Part shown: piece by piece, positions 1-13,163 of the stretch
Position numbering within the stretch: position 1 is the stretch's first letter
Layout: the number at the start of each line of letters is the position of its first letter
Position numbers and translations under genes: made by a program
The notes under the pieces: model-generated
Told to the model about the DNA's origin: nothing
Database searches by the model: none
What the model saw: the letters and a program-made list of their open reading frames with translations, nothing else
NCBI GenBank assembly: GCA_003118195.1
Contig: BEXV01000968.1
Coordinates: forward strand, 51,571 to 115,570
DNA length: 64,000 bases
Reading direction: 5' to 3'
Source of the DNA: Hemicentrotus pulcherrimus
Taxonomy: Eukaryota; Echinodermata; Echinoidea; Camarodonta; Strongylocentrotidae

Positions 1-1974
1 GAGCTCACCGCTTTGCCCTGCGACGTAAATACTAATCACTGTATAAAGTTCAATATCTTTCAATGATTAAGACATCGTTTTGTAATGATGGTTCTCCAGA
101 GACTCGCTATAAAATCTCGTTATCGTTACCGATTACAAAACGATTTACCGAAACATCAACCTATCATGTCGATATTACGCCTACCATCTGCAGAAGTTCA
201 GCATGTTCACTTGCTTGGTGACATTAAAGTTATTGGTTTGCCATGCCAGCAAAACCGATTTCATCAGGACACGATATTGATGTCATGTTAGTGTGCATTT
301 AATGTACACAACAGGTGAAATTATCTTAATACTTCATAGAATACCCAAAAGAAGGCACTCATGCATTGCAATGATTATTTCGTAGATTATTAAAGGTTGC
401 ATTAAAAAAGGGTAACACATAAAATATTCCATACCTAGTAAGAATAACTTTAATGTAAAGTACTTTGACACTGCTTTGCTACCAATGTTGGGGTGACTAT
501 AAACAAAGTGTTCAGTAAAAGAAAGAGAAGCATAATCGCTTCTATTGTTATCGGATTTAATAATTTAACAAAAATTCGATCAGATATCCAAAGCATATCC
601 ACATCATTACCTCATTCACAAGGAATTACTGACTCCATAAGGGTTAATTGTTCGGTATGTGGTCGGTGTAGAGTCGGTCTCATTGGTGTTCTAGGGGTAT
701 AACCGAGCCCCATCCCCAAGGTCCTTAGCTTACAAGACATCCAAACGCTTGCAGAATAGCATCGGTAAGTTTTATGGTAAATAGGTACCATAAGCACGTC
801 CTCTCCCGAAGATTCAAGAACCCCGAAGGCAAATTTTAGTTTTGCGCGTCGTTAAAAGGCATTCTAATATCTTTATTCTGCTCGATAATCTAGTTAAGAT
901 GCGTTGCAGTGTCATTTCCCCGCTCGACCCAATTAAAAAAGATGTTTGCGAGGCGGGAGAGATGGCTCCGAGATATGAATTGCTAAGATGGCTTTTTAAG
1001 TTATACCCTGTTCTTCAAAGAGCCTTTTTAAAGAGCTCCCAACTGTCAATCTCTCCAATGGCCTGAAAATGACCGTTATCAGGTTGTATTTTATCCTAAA
1101 TTTGTTTATCTCTCTATCGATCATTGCCACTTGGAAAGTTGATTTTAAATAACAAACGGGCAGATATCGCTTTACAAATTAATAAGTGGAAGTAAATTTC
1201 ATGTAAACTAAGAACAAAAATCAAATTGCTCAAGGTAATTAATATCATATAACATATAGAAATATAGATAATCAATAGCATCAACGTAAGACAGTACATA
1301 ACATTAGCGCTTTTCCTAATCAAACATGGACAAGAATAAAACCATTATTTTCTTCTAAACTGCCTATTTAAAAGTATTACAAAGTTTTGGGAAATTTAGA
1401 AAAATGGGTGGATAGTGATTCTTTACAATTTTGGTAAATTTGAATGCCCCTGTGGATGTATCAAAAGCACTAGAAATTTTAGACTCTAGAACACTTCTGC
1501 TTTCGAGAAAAATTGAATATAAAGATTTATCGGTGCTCCCGATTGTGGTAAATAATTTCCGAACGGGAAGAGCTGATCGGTCGATTCTAGTCAATAAACA
1601 TTGTTTTATAGCTTAACTAATACCTTGACCTTGAGAGGGAGCTATTCAACATAAAATGTTTACTATTTACAATTTCATAACTTTAGAGTCGATTTCGACC
1701 GCGACAACGATCACTGAATAATATAGGATCGCATATGCTTTGAAAATATTCATTTGAACGAAATTAATGACCCCATATCAAAACTTCGTATTACCTTTAA
1801 TCACGGAATTTGAATTCAGAATTTCAATGTTGCATAAATATCTAATGATAGAGCCAATACTAGAGTAAATACAACGACAGTTATCTGATTACCTTCCAGT
1901 TTCATGTGATCAATCAATCCTCGAAAGGTGTAACATAAGCCTAAAAGCAAAGTGGAGAGTATTCTACAGGTAGC
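1..1974. other. AT-rich DNA, nothing recognised
   Basis: Short overlapping frames below 80 codons on both strands with no domain and no splice context. No repeat family recognised. Confidence 0.5.
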
Positions 1975-2750
1975 GAAGGGAAAAAGAAGAAGAGGAAGAA
2001 GAAGTAGACGGTGGAAGAAAAAGAAAAAGAATAAGGGGAGGAAGAAGAAGATGATAAAATAAAAACAAGAAGATGAATTAGAAGTAGTAGATGAAAGAAG
2101 AAGAAGAAGAAGAAAAAACGAAACTAGCTTCAGATCTACCGAAGACAGAAAAGATCGGCGAAAAATTGAAAATTCGAAAAGAAAAAGAAGAAGAGGAGGA
2201 AGAAGAAGATGATAAAAGAAGAAGAAGAAGAAGAACAAGAAGATAAGGTAGAAGTAGTAGATGAAAGAAGAAGAAGAGGATAAAAGAAGAAGAAGAAGAA
2301 GAAGAAAAAACGAAACTAGCTTCAGATCTACCGAAGACAGAAAAGATCGGCGAAACATTGAAAATTCGAAAAGAAAAAGAAGAAGAGGAGGAAGAAGAAG
2401 ATGATAAAAGAAGAAGAACAAGAAGATGCAAGAAGAACAAGAAGATGAGGTAGAAGTAGTAGATGAAAGAAGAAGAAGAGGATAAAAGAAGAAGAAGAAG
2501 AAGAAGAAGAAGAAGAAGAAGAAGAAGAAGAAGAATGAACGAAACTGGCTTCAGATCTACCGAAGACAGAAAAGATCGGCGGAAAATTGAAAATTCGAAA
2601 AGAAAAACAAGAAGGGGAGGTAAAAGAAGATGATAAAAGAAAAACAACAAGATGATGAAAGAAGAACAAGAAGAAGAGGATAAAAGAAGAAAGAATGAAA
2701 CTAGCTTCACATCTACCGAAGACAAAAAAGATCGGTGGAAATTGAAATGA
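1975..2750. repeat. GAA-rich minisatellite with four conserved cores
   Basis: Almost all plus-strand bases are purine, built of (GAA)n with GGA and GATGAT variants. Four copies of a conserved core beginning GAAACTAGCTTC and containing AGATCTACCGAAGACA and AAGATCGG start at 2120, 2312, 2541 and 2698. Copy spacing is 192, 229 and 157 bases, varying because the GAA tracts differ in length. Long minus-strand open frames here (up to 226 codons of Leu/Ser/Phe) repeat the same peptide with each core. They are translations of the repeat and not a gene. Confidence 0.85.
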
Positions 2751-4915
2751 ACACACAAATTTATGGATTAAAAGGATCAATCGAACTTAAAGAGATATGG
2801 CCCATATTATAACATGATGTCTTTTTTAAAGCGCACGTTATACCACCAATCGGGCAAATACAGGTTCGAAAGCTAGTGCAATCACAAAATATTGGATACA
2901 ACCTAAGCTTTTTCAAACAGAAATCAAATCGTTGATGACCTATTCTATCCCATCATTAAGTCATCTGATTAATCAAATATAACTTGTAATTCAATAACAA
3001 TGTCTGCAAAGTATTCAGTACATGCTCCCAATGAGGACATCGAAACAGAATCGGACTCCAAATGGCATGAATAGATTTATGGCTGGTATGTAAAGACGCT
3101 CCCACTCTATAAATACTCCGCACATACATCAATCTCTCTTGTTGTACCGCGCTTTAAAATCCGAACGGATGCTATATATTTGTACAGCTTATTTGCCGTA
3201 AGTCACAACAAGATATAGGTTAATTTGAAATGGGTAATGATTTTTTTATATCCGATTATGGAACCTAACTCGATGGCCAGGGGGGATGGAGTACTTGACA
3301 CCGAGAAGAACAAACTAATTAGCTGATGAGAGGTGTTAATGAATTTGTAATCATCACCTAACACCAGTATTCATATGTATTCGATTTTCGGTTAGCGTAG
3401 GAGAGTTTCTCGCTTCTGCGGTGTCTAATTATACACTATTAATTTCTTGAAGGGGATAGGGTGTACGTGTCCTCGAATTGAAACTCAATACCTTATGATA
3501 TCAAATGCGCCGCTGTCGAGAAATTGAGACGCAATTTTTTTCAGTAGTGACCATAACCTCTACTGGTTGCACATATTAATTTCTTGGATGATTATTTGAA
3601 TTCATACAAACATAATTATACCCTTATTTGAGATGACGTTTCTTTGTGGTAATAAATAAAAACTTGAGTTTTTAAAATATATTTATAACTTTATAACAGC
3701 GCCAATAAATAAAAGTGATTTAAAAAAAATCACTGCTGGGTTACCCTCCCCGTCACCCGTCTCCCTGTTCTTGGAACCTAATTCGTTTTGTTCACTTTCA
3801 CTTTACATTTAAGACTTTCTTATGATTTTTTTTTCCAGATAAGGATGGTAAATTACAAATGACGTGCTGGCATTTGTTATATTATACATAACTGTTGAAT
3901 TGCGTAATGATCATATCGTGGTGAATGCTACACCACTTACTCGAACTAATATTATCACCATTCAACAGGTTCCAATTTCAACGTAATTCCATGATATATG
4001 TCGTCATATATCAGAACAAATGAAAATAGTTGTAAATTGTATGTAAAAGAATTGTCAGAATATGGGTTGAACTTTGAACTTTCAAGTTCACACAGAGTTC
4101 TATTTTTTCCATCCGCTTTCCTGACGTCAATGTAGTAGCCACTTACGATGCGTTATCAGATCAAATCCAATGTAATTCATTTACACTACAAACTTTCTTG
4201 CTTTCCAGTTTGGAGAAGAAAAAAATCGTCCGAATCCCTAATGCCGAAAGGTCGCTGCATCCAAACCTGAAATGCTGAAAGATCAGCAAAAGCGATCAGA
4301 TTTTCTTTAAATGTATAAATCAAATTAACAGTTAACCTATTTCTCCATCTTCGAGTAACGCTGCTGCAATCGAGGGAAATCCCGCAGCAAAAATGGTGAA
4401 AGGACAACGACAATGTAAAATGCGTGTATTCGATTAGCAGTGAAGCTTTTAGACAACGTTCCTGATGTTAAAGGGGTCGTAAGGAGAGCCCAAAAAATGA
4501 ATGTCCAAGGTATGACCATAAGATTTGACAGGTATAATGCTGTTTGACGAGCTTCCTGACTACAGTTAAATAAATAAAATTAATCTGGATTGAGTCAGGT
4601 ATCCTTGAAAACTGACACAATAACCGTGCAAGTGTTTGAGCACTCTGCCTAAAATAAATCTTTTTCAAATTTTCGATTTATATTTTCAGAAAACTTCAAG
4701 ATGAAGTTCAGCTGTTTTCTAGATCACGTAAAAGCCGTCCAGTATGCAAATTGACTGGATGGTTTCAAAAAGGATTTCATTTCCTGAATATATTAAATAA
4801 ATGTAGACTCAAAGAAAATGATGAAAATACATGAAGGTTGCCAGTGAAAAGTGCTTCAGGATCATTTACCAATGTTTGCTTACCACGCTCTAAGAAGAAC
4901 AGAAATTCAAAGCTG
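2751..4915. other. AT-rich DNA, nothing recognised
   Basis: Only a small hairpin (GTGATTT...AAATCAC near 3714-3733). Minus-strand frames at 4186-4668 overlap each other and show no domain. Confidence 0.5.
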
Positions 4916-5272
4916 AAAGGGCCACTCTAACCAAAACCTCCGATTATTAATTTTAAAAAGACTTTTATCCGAAAAAAATAATATGCACTTGATATTCCCA
5001 GTATATTTTTGGCCAATTCGTCTTTCCTAATTATGAAATTATGAAATCGGATATGCCCACAATGACGTCAAATGCGTCATCAAGCTACGTGGCCGTATAC
5101 CTTTTTTTCAAGGGGCGTAGCCCAGCAAGCGTGAGAACTGTGAAAAATGTATGATTATTATCATTTTGGAAGTCAATTTAGAGATTTTCTGAAAAATCGG
5201 TTGCAGGAATATTAATAAGTAGGTGTATTCATGTTTTGAAAGGCTATGTTAGTTGGGTTAGAGTGGCCCTTT
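4916..5272. mobile_element. MITE-like element with 17-bp perfect terminal inverted repeats
   Basis: AAAGGGCCACTCTAACC at 4916-4932 is exactly matched by its complement GGTTAGAGTGGCCCTTT at 5256-5272, giving a 357-bp unit. The inside has no coding frame. It contains a CRE-like TGACGTCA near 5064 followed by GCGTCAT, and a GGGGCGTAGCCCAGC segment. No certain target-site duplication was found. The flanks read AAAGCTG on the left and AAGCAAG on the right, similar but not identical. The size and structure fit a non-autonomous DNA transposon of unassigned superfamily. Confidence 0.7.
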
Positions 5273-5336
5273 AAGCAAGAAACATTTTCATCAGCGGCTT
5301 TGCGCTATTTGCATATACCGGTATTATCAATGAGCT

Positions 5337-5678
5337 ATGTTCTTATTTGAGATTTCACTTGTGAGCTTTTTCATTCTCTGTTATGGTAATGTGGAAGAGT
5401 ATCAGAGGGAAAAGGTTTTCTGGTGGTTGTGGACACTGTTTTATGCAACATCTCTCATACACACATTTCTGTGTACAGTGAAGGTGGCTTTTATCAAGAA
5501 TGGGCCATTTTTAAAAAATCATTTTGATGATTCCAAAACCGCAAGTGTACACCCTTTCCCTATTGATTCCACACAGTTTCTTTCACACTGCAATCGCATG
5601 TCCAGAGCTTATGTTCGAGGCAAAACCGATTCCAGTGGTGAAGTGTTATACGAGGCGACATACGAGTGGGTTGTATGA
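5337..5678 (+). other. Unassigned 113-codon open frame
   Basis: The frame has a hydrophobic start (MFLFEISLVSFFILCYG), a second hydrophobic patch (FWWLWTLFYATSLIHTFLC) and a polar C-terminal half. An AATAAA lies about 160 bases downstream (near 5839). I recognise no family. There is no clear splice acceptor or homologous neighbour, so chance is the leading explanation. It follows the MITE-like element directly. Confidence 0.15.
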
Positions 5679-8600
5679 GAAGGCACTGCAAATGTAATCC
5701 CATCATCTTTCCCGATACTGTTTGTTCGGCAGTTATTGATTCTATGTGACAGCAGCATGTGTCTATTCTGTGAATGATACAAGTAATCAATAACGAGTGG
5801 TGAATAGTGTCATTTCTTACTGCCTGTATTAGATTAATGGAATAAATTCAGGATACACACATTAATTTTGTAAAAATATTGCTAGTAAAAATTGAAAGTT
5901 GAAATAATACCTTAAAAGTAGAATTAATTGCAAAGATTCGTCTTGGGTAACGCAGTTCATATATATGTTCGTCTTGCTAGAAAGAAATGAACTTGGTACT
6001 TCTTTGGTAGGTGTGTTATTGTGACAGTCTTAAGGGAGACCATATTTCAGACTCGCAAATAACATCATTTTTGTTCAATTCCCAGATATCTTTAAATTGT
6101 TATCGCTATAGGGCGTAGGGGTCCAAGTTTCATTACTCAATCGACCATTGTTTACCCATCGCATTAAACAAAAAATGGCGCTTTATTTTTTCCTTTTATA
6201 CACTTTATTAGAACATGGTTTAATACTCTATTCATTTTTAATCTCTGAAAGTCAAACATGATAATTGAGTGAAAATGAAATAAGTGAAAGAGTAAATAAG
6301 CTAAATTCAAGCTCACGGACGAATCAACGTAGATCGAATAAAATGTGAAGCCGCAAGGGGGTCAATTCACTAATAATGAATTAATGAAACGTGCTCTGAA
6401 ATCAAATATTTATAGCTCCGAAATTATTCGCTTGACATTTTCCTTTCTTATAAAAGGAAACCATGTCGCTTCCTGGCACCAAAGTAAGCATTATTACCAA
6501 GGACATAGGCTTCGATTTTACATAAAGGAGCCAGTCCGTGGTAGCCAGCTTCTATTGGTAAGATCGGGTCATGTAATTAGGTGCTTTTCCGTTGAATATT
6601 GATAGCAGTCCTCGCATTGGTTGTTTACGGGAAAGGAGAAAAGGATTAAAAGAGTGGCCCGCAGTATACCGCCAAAATGACGATGGGATAGTAGGTGGAA
6701 GGTAGTCTATATTAAGGCGAAAGTAGGAGAGAGAAGAGATGGAGGAGGGGAAGGAGAAAAAAATATAGGAAGAAAGAGAGAGAGAGAGAGAGAGTCAATA
6801 AGAATATGGAAATAAGCTGAAAGGTCATCATAATTATTAAGTATCAAAATGTTACGATTAAACCTTAGTTCCGAACATTTTTTTTCTATTCCCTTGCCTT
6901 TATCGTAATAAGTTTGATTGTTTGGTTAAAAAAAAAACTTTAACACTTTTTTTTCTTCCAATTTATGCAAGAAACTCACATGCCCCTTTATTCACAAAAT
7001 GCCGGGGGTTATGTTTGTGAAATAAACAAATCTACAAATCGTCTGGTCCCCTGTACCCATGAAAAGCTCATATACGGCAAATCTACGAAAGGTCACGTCC
7101 TTCATGTGCACCTTCACATGTTCTTCCGCCTTCGTTTCACGAAAGATCATGTAATGCGACCACCCGACCGCACGCGATGACCCGATGATTGAAAGTAAGC
7201 CATGTATGTATCCACGTATACATTTAAGTGGCGGTGGTACAGGCGTATGCATTGCGATAGAATGTATTTTACCCAGTCACGAAGTCACGAGGAACAATCA
7301 CCGGCGATTCGAGATAATCTATCATCATGAGCATATATTGTTAACCAATCCGCATTACGAAAAAGGTCGTCATGCGCACAAATTATACACCACCCTATGT
7401 AATCACGACATGATAATTATGATGTAATATACAAGGCTGTATTCTCATACAAAGCGTATAAATCATTCACACATTAATTGCGTTAGAATTAGTTTAATTT
7501 AGCACCTTGCCCTCGTGAGGTTGTATTGAGTGGGAGACTTTAATAATACGCCACTTGTTCCGAGTAGATTATCTTGTTTATCTTTCTCCTCTTCTCACTT
7601 GGAGCATTCAAATACACGGCTCTCTTGCTGAGCAGAAATTATGTACAAAAGAGACCATGCAATATAAAAGATGTAGAATAAGTGAATACAATAAGTAACT
7701 AGCGAAACATCTTCAAGCACATTCAGCCACTGGCGCCATTTAAGGCACCCTCGTTATGCCCCTTTTCCCGTCTGAAGCTTGTCAGAGTTAATTCTGACAT
7801 GTATTCCCCTACTATCTCTACCCTAAAGAGAACCCTGGTTCGCCACTGCTAAGAGTATCTCGTTCCCTTCAGAACCTGCACGGCACAAGTCATGTTCGTG
7901 CCCTTGGGACGGGTTGGTTCCACGAAAGTGCGGATGCGATCGCGTCAATAAGCTTCGGACAATGCATGGGCAGTGAAGGGCGCCGTAGCGTAAACTTCGA
8001 AAAAACATGATAATCAAATGAAATTTATCTATTAGAGAACTGCTGTTGCTATAGGCTTTGCAATCGTGATTGATTTTTGGTTTGTCCTCGTAATTCTTAC
8101 TTCCGGTTTTGCAGTCGAAAAATACGTTTAATGTGTAACATAATTGTATATATCAATAATTGGAGGATCCTTCTCAGAACGTGGGAAAGAGGGAGGGTGT
8201 AAAATGCATCTCGGCACATCTGCGTGTCGATATAATGACAGATGTATTGAGTTATATCTATATCTGGGCTCCAAACGTTGGTGTGGGGAGGAGGTGAGTC
8301 GTCTCCACTCTATGCCACTGAAATATACACATGTAAACAGCAAAGAGTTTGTGTGTAGAGCAATAAATGAACTGTGAAGTGAAACATCTAAGACCTCTAA
8401 TGAAGCTATTTACATCAAGATACTCAACACGTCATCATAAATGATGGAAATTTATAGATTGTAAACCAGGGACCGACGGAAAAAAAAAACATTAAAGGGA
8501 ACTTATCTCAAAAATCAAAAAAATCAAAAGAAGCAGAGAAAGAAAGAGAAAACAAACTCGTCAAACTTGGTGAAAATGGCGATATGAGCTAAAGAGATGC

Positions 8601-8825
8601 CTGGAGTATAGCGCAAACAACAAATTCCATTTGGTCTCTATGGGGATGAGGAGGGACGCGTTGTTGTCTTAAGTTCCGGAAGGGAGCTATTTTGAGCATT
8701 TAATCAGTACGATTACTGTCACGATGACGAATGTACACATTCGCTCGGAATCCCAGGTCATGTACGTCTCCCAAAGCATACAGAAAATAATCAAACAGGA
8801 AAGAAATAAAGGAAAAGTTTGAACA
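5679..8825. other. Non-coding DNA, nothing certain
   Basis: A GA block at 6774-6794. At 7000-7260 both strands are open but neither translation shows a family. At 7730-8000 a GC-richer stretch contains the hairpin GTCAGA...TCTGAC and a GGTTCGCCACTG segment that may belong to a dispersed repeat. Confidence 0.4.
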
Positions 8826-8831
8826 AGAGAT

Positions 8832-8863
<32 letters not shown>

Positions 8864-9178
8864 GGGTGTTTGTTTGTGTGTGAGTGAGAGAGCAAGACAA
8901 AGATAGAGAAAGACAGATAAAGTGTGCGTTTGTGTGTGTGTGTGAGCGTGCGTGTGTGCGTGTGTTTGTGCGTGTGTTTGATACCCTAAAAGCACAAGTA
9001 GGATATAACTACAAGGGAAACAAAAGAGAGCGAGTTCGTGCGCGTGTGTGAGAGAGATAGAAATAGAGAGAGAGAGAGAGAATGCGCGTGTGCGTTGTGT
9101 TTGTGTGTATGAGAGAGAGAGAGAGAGANNNNNNNNNNNNNNNNNNNNNNNNNNNNNNNNNNNNNNNNNNNNNNGAAG
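8826..9178. repeat. (GA)n/(GT)n microsatellite complex with an assembly gap
   Basis: Alternating GA and GT blocks, with GCGTGTG stretches, run into a 46-base N gap at 9129-9174. The gap most likely reflects the repeat. Minus-strand frames of Leu/Ser and Thr/His are repeat translations. Confidence 0.9.
9129..9174. other. Assembly gap
   Basis: 46 Ns inside a GA microsatellite. Confidence 0.99.
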
Positions 9179-11214
9179 AGAGGAATTACACCTAATTGTA
9201 CATACTACACCTTAATAAGCAAATGAAATGAATGTGGGAAGTCTACAAAATAGAATTCATTAGATTTATCTTAACGTACCCTACAGGCATCCCTTACAAG
9301 TGAACAACAGCTTTACACATTTACGGTAAGTATACGACTACCGCGTTAACATGACTTCAAAATATATGGTAGATGTAATTAAATTGTATACATGTAAATC
9401 ATCATTAACTAGAAACATAGTGTGAATGTAGACCGCAAAATGCTTAAAATAGACACGAATATAGGTATCAACCAGCTCGATGATATACGTGACCGGGCAC
9501 ATAAAACCATCCCGCGATCAAGGTAGACTGTGACAGTGGTCTGTGATGAGGCGCCAGGCTGCATTCCAGGATGTGTATGAAGCTGTTGAAAACGGTTGAT
9601 CAGGATTGGCAAAAGTCAAGTGGGGGTTGACCCTCGCATTTTGCGACGGAGTCCAAGACGGAAAGGCATTTACTAGCATTAAGAAAGGGACAGTTCACAT
9701 CTTATTTCAAGAGGTATTTCTTACGAAAGAATCAAGATGGCTTTTCAACGTTTGCTACATGATTAAAGTTACGTAGACGATAGTTTAATTTCGGTGGATA
9801 GTCGTCCAAAAACAACCCAAATAATCTTATAAATGATGCCCATAGATACAATAAAGAACTCATCTTAATATAACTTAATTAAAAGGACAACAACAAAAAA
9901 TAACTGCCAAAGACTTAATATTATTGTTCAGATATTTAATCGAATTTATTTTTCATAACAACTTTTAAATTACTTGTATAATGTTTTCCCTTACTCTACC
10001 TTTGCAAGATGAACACATCCCTGATCATTTTTTTCCGTTCATCTGTATTTGGCAAGTTACAATAATAGCAATAATCTAAGAATTGTATGAACTTGATGAA
10101 CAATAAAAAAAAAAGTATTCATAAATTAGGAGATGGAGAAAGGTGAATAACCCACTGATGCTGAGTCACGTGATAATAAAGTAGTTTTTGCTTTTGCACG
10201 GCCCATTAGCGCATTTATGTTTGCTAAACAGAACATTCAGTAGTCCCTCTGGATAGTCGTACAGCACCCCATACAAGGGCACTCGAAAAGGTTACCCCGC
10301 AAGAAAGAGATTTTCACCCGCAATATCACCCCCTAATGGGGGTATTTGCAGGGAAATTTCAAAAAGAGACTATAAACTACTAAAGGAAATCAGAAGGAAC
10401 GAGGGTTGTGAGTTGTGGCGGGTAAAAAATAACAGTTTTGCAAAAACAAAAAAGCATCGTAGTAATACTTAGGCCCACCAAACGTAATATTCGGTTAAAC
10501 TCGAAGTGAGAACGCAATGTTAACCCATGGGGAAATATAGATCTTAGTCTAAAATGTGTCTCACTATATTTTTGTTCAAATTGGTTAGAAGTTAGAGGTT
10601 ACGTAGTTGTGTCTGATAGTGGTTAAAGCAATGAAAATCACACCTGAGGTAGTATATTGTACTAAATTCGAATGATTTATATCGTCTCCATCAATATCAA
10701 AATCTAAATTTCGAGATTTTTTTTCTAGGTAATTGAAATAACCAACAAATCTGTCCAATGTGAATAGGTTCACGTTGAAACGAGAGATAAAGATATCATC
10801 TTTAAACATGTTAACAAATACTAGCCTACAACTCTTAATGAAGTGGAGTTGTATAAATGCACATTACTATAAAGGAACCTATAAACCTATAAAACAGCCT
10901 ACGGAAAGAATTCTAAACCTCCCACAATAGCCTCTCTAGATATCTCTCGCCATCAAAATGTCCTCGTTTTACAGTAAGTTGTAATGGAGCCGAGTCCATA
11001 ATTCATGTAATTGATTGGACGTCCAGTGGTTACCCTATATAACACAACACAAGCACGGACAAATCCATGAAGTACCGCTAAACCTTCACAAAAATGAGGA
11101 TCCAGTTTAATCTATTTATGCAGCTGGTACTGCGTCTTAAGAGAACCGTTAGGTAAACACAATATATTTTACTGCTCTTTTGATGGTCGCCTCTTAGGTG
11201 ACGTGACTCAGTTC
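9175..11214. other. Non-coding DNA, nothing recognised
   Basis: No long frames, RNA genes or element ends seen. Confidence 0.45.
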
Positions 11215-11721
11215 TCAATCTTCCGTTCCTACATCCATTTCTCTCCCCACTCTCTCTTTCTCTCCCCTCCCCTCTCTCTTTCTCCCCCTTCCACTCTCTC
11301 TAGCTCTCTCTCTCTCTTTCTCAACTATCCTCACCTTCCCCTCTCCTCTCTGTCTCGACACAATCACGCTCACCTACTCTCCCCTACCCTTCCTTTTCTC
11401 TATCTAACCGTCTCGATGTCATTCTTTTTTGACACCCTCTCCCTACTTTCCCATCCCCTCTCCCTTCTTCATCTACCGTCTCTTTCTCTTTCCCTCTATT
11501 TCTTCCCCCCGCCTCTGTCTCCTTTCTCTCACTGTCCTTCTTCCCCTCTCTCCCACTCACTTGCAGCCCAACTACCCCCCGCCCAATAACTCTCTTTCTT
11601 CTCTCTCGTTCACTTTCCCTCTCCATTCCCTTTTTTTTATCAGTCTCCCCTTCATATGCAATTCACCCTTTGATGACCATCAAGTGGTCCTAATACCCGG
11701 TGTGAATATAAGTATTGAAGC

Positions 11722-11752
<31 letters not shown>

Positions 11753-11850
11753 ACTCTCTTTCTTCTCTCTCTGTCTTTCTATTTCTCCCCCCTCTCATTC
11801 TTTATAGATCTATTTTCCCCTCTCTATATTTTGTCTGCGTTTCTTTCTTT
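11215..11850. repeat. CT-rich low-complexity tract
   Basis: About 630 bases are dominated by C and T on the plus strand, with a pure (CT)n near 11722-11748. The interruptions are irregular. Overlapping Ser/Leu/Pro open frames on the plus strand have no domain and are compositional. Confidence 0.85.
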
Positions 11851-12980
11851 CACCATGCTACCACACACTTCATTCTGGATGACCGCCGAGTGTCCCTTCT
11901 AAGCCGTTGTGAATAAATGTTTAGTATTATAGGCCGGTTCAGTCATGCCCAAGCTCACACTACTTCCCCCTACTACCTGTAAACATGACATCGTTTGCAT
12001 AGTGTTTTAGACCTTAGAACGCAGATTAAAGGGAACTATCATTATGTCCAAGAGAAAATCAGCGTGTTCGAATTGCTCGAATTCTATACTAGATCGACGT
12101 ACATTGTAATTGTGTTCTGTCTGGTGGTGATTTATTTTTTTAAAAATCTGTATCGCTTTTAAAAAATCATTCTTTACCTGTCTACATCCATCTGCGCCTC
12201 AGATTATTGGTATGTATCTTTTTCTTTTGTCTTAACTTCCTTTCAATAGCGACATTAGCCAGCATCAGCAACATCAGCAGCAGCAGCAGCAGCAACAACA
12301 ACAACAACAACTTACAAAACAACATCAACAACATTACAACAACACGCTCAAAACAGTTTTAATCTTGCCCATAATGGAATGATACGTTCACAAAATAATT
12401 CTTTCCGAAAAAAAAAATGTTTGTCACCAAGGAGCTAAATAATAATAAATGATTACTGTTTACGAATTGAATTTGGTCAGAACATCTAACCATCAAATAC
12501 GGAAGTAAATACACCAATACATAAATCTTTATCGTATCTTAAATTTAAAATAATGTAATATTGTAACACCATAATATACAAGATGATTCATGAAATCCTC
12601 AGATGAAAGCTTCACATTTTCTTGTAATCCCTAACCCAAAGCAATATTCATACAAGTGGACTTCGTTCGTATTCCTGATCGCCGATGACTGTTCCGTTTG
12701 ATTTGCTATTGCTGTAGGCCATCAAGTCACAGCATCCCAAGCAAGAAGAGGAGGAAGAAACAGCCATGAATCGCTTAGTCCTCCAACAGAATGCCTGGGT
12801 TTATCCGAAGAGGATTTAGGGATGATTGCATTTGAGTCTGTTCAGGATACGAGCAAGTAATCCCGCTCATCCGTCTCACACTTTTGTCATAAAACACTAT
12901 AGTTACTGCTCATACTTTAGGGGGTCGTTTCTATAAATATATCACTAGATCTTTCATCTGTCTGCTCAGAAAAACATGGT
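11851..12980. other. Non-coding DNA around the CAG/CAA repeat
   Basis: Apart from the trinucleotide repeat, nothing recognised. Confidence 0.45.
12259..12342. repeat. CAG/CAA trinucleotide repeat
   Basis: ATCAGCAACATCAGC leads into (CAG)n and (CAA)n with decay to the right. It would encode polyglutamine in one frame, but no open exon with splice sites surrounds it. Confidence 0.8.
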
Positions 12981-13163
12981 AGATAATAATAATAATAAAA
13001 ATAATAATTATGACAATAAATATAAAAGTAATAATATTGATATAATAACATATAAAAATAACAATGGTAATAAATATTATAACAATTATAACAATAATAA
13101 TGATGATGATGATAATAATAATAATAATATGATAAATAATAATAATAATAATAATAGTAAATA
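12981..13163. repeat. (AAT)n-rich microsatellite
   Basis: AAT units with AAC, GAT and ATA variants. On the minus strand it follows AACGCTATGTAAATAC (13163-13185), which resembles a LINE/SINE tail leading into (ATT)n. It may therefore be the expanded tail of a lost element. The plus-strand poly-Asn frame is an artefact. Confidence 0.75.

Noticed and set aside
1816..2780. Long minus-strand open frames (150-226 codons) rich in Leu, Ser and Phe
   Set aside because: They are translations of the GAA minisatellite. All three frames are open and repeat the same peptide with each core.
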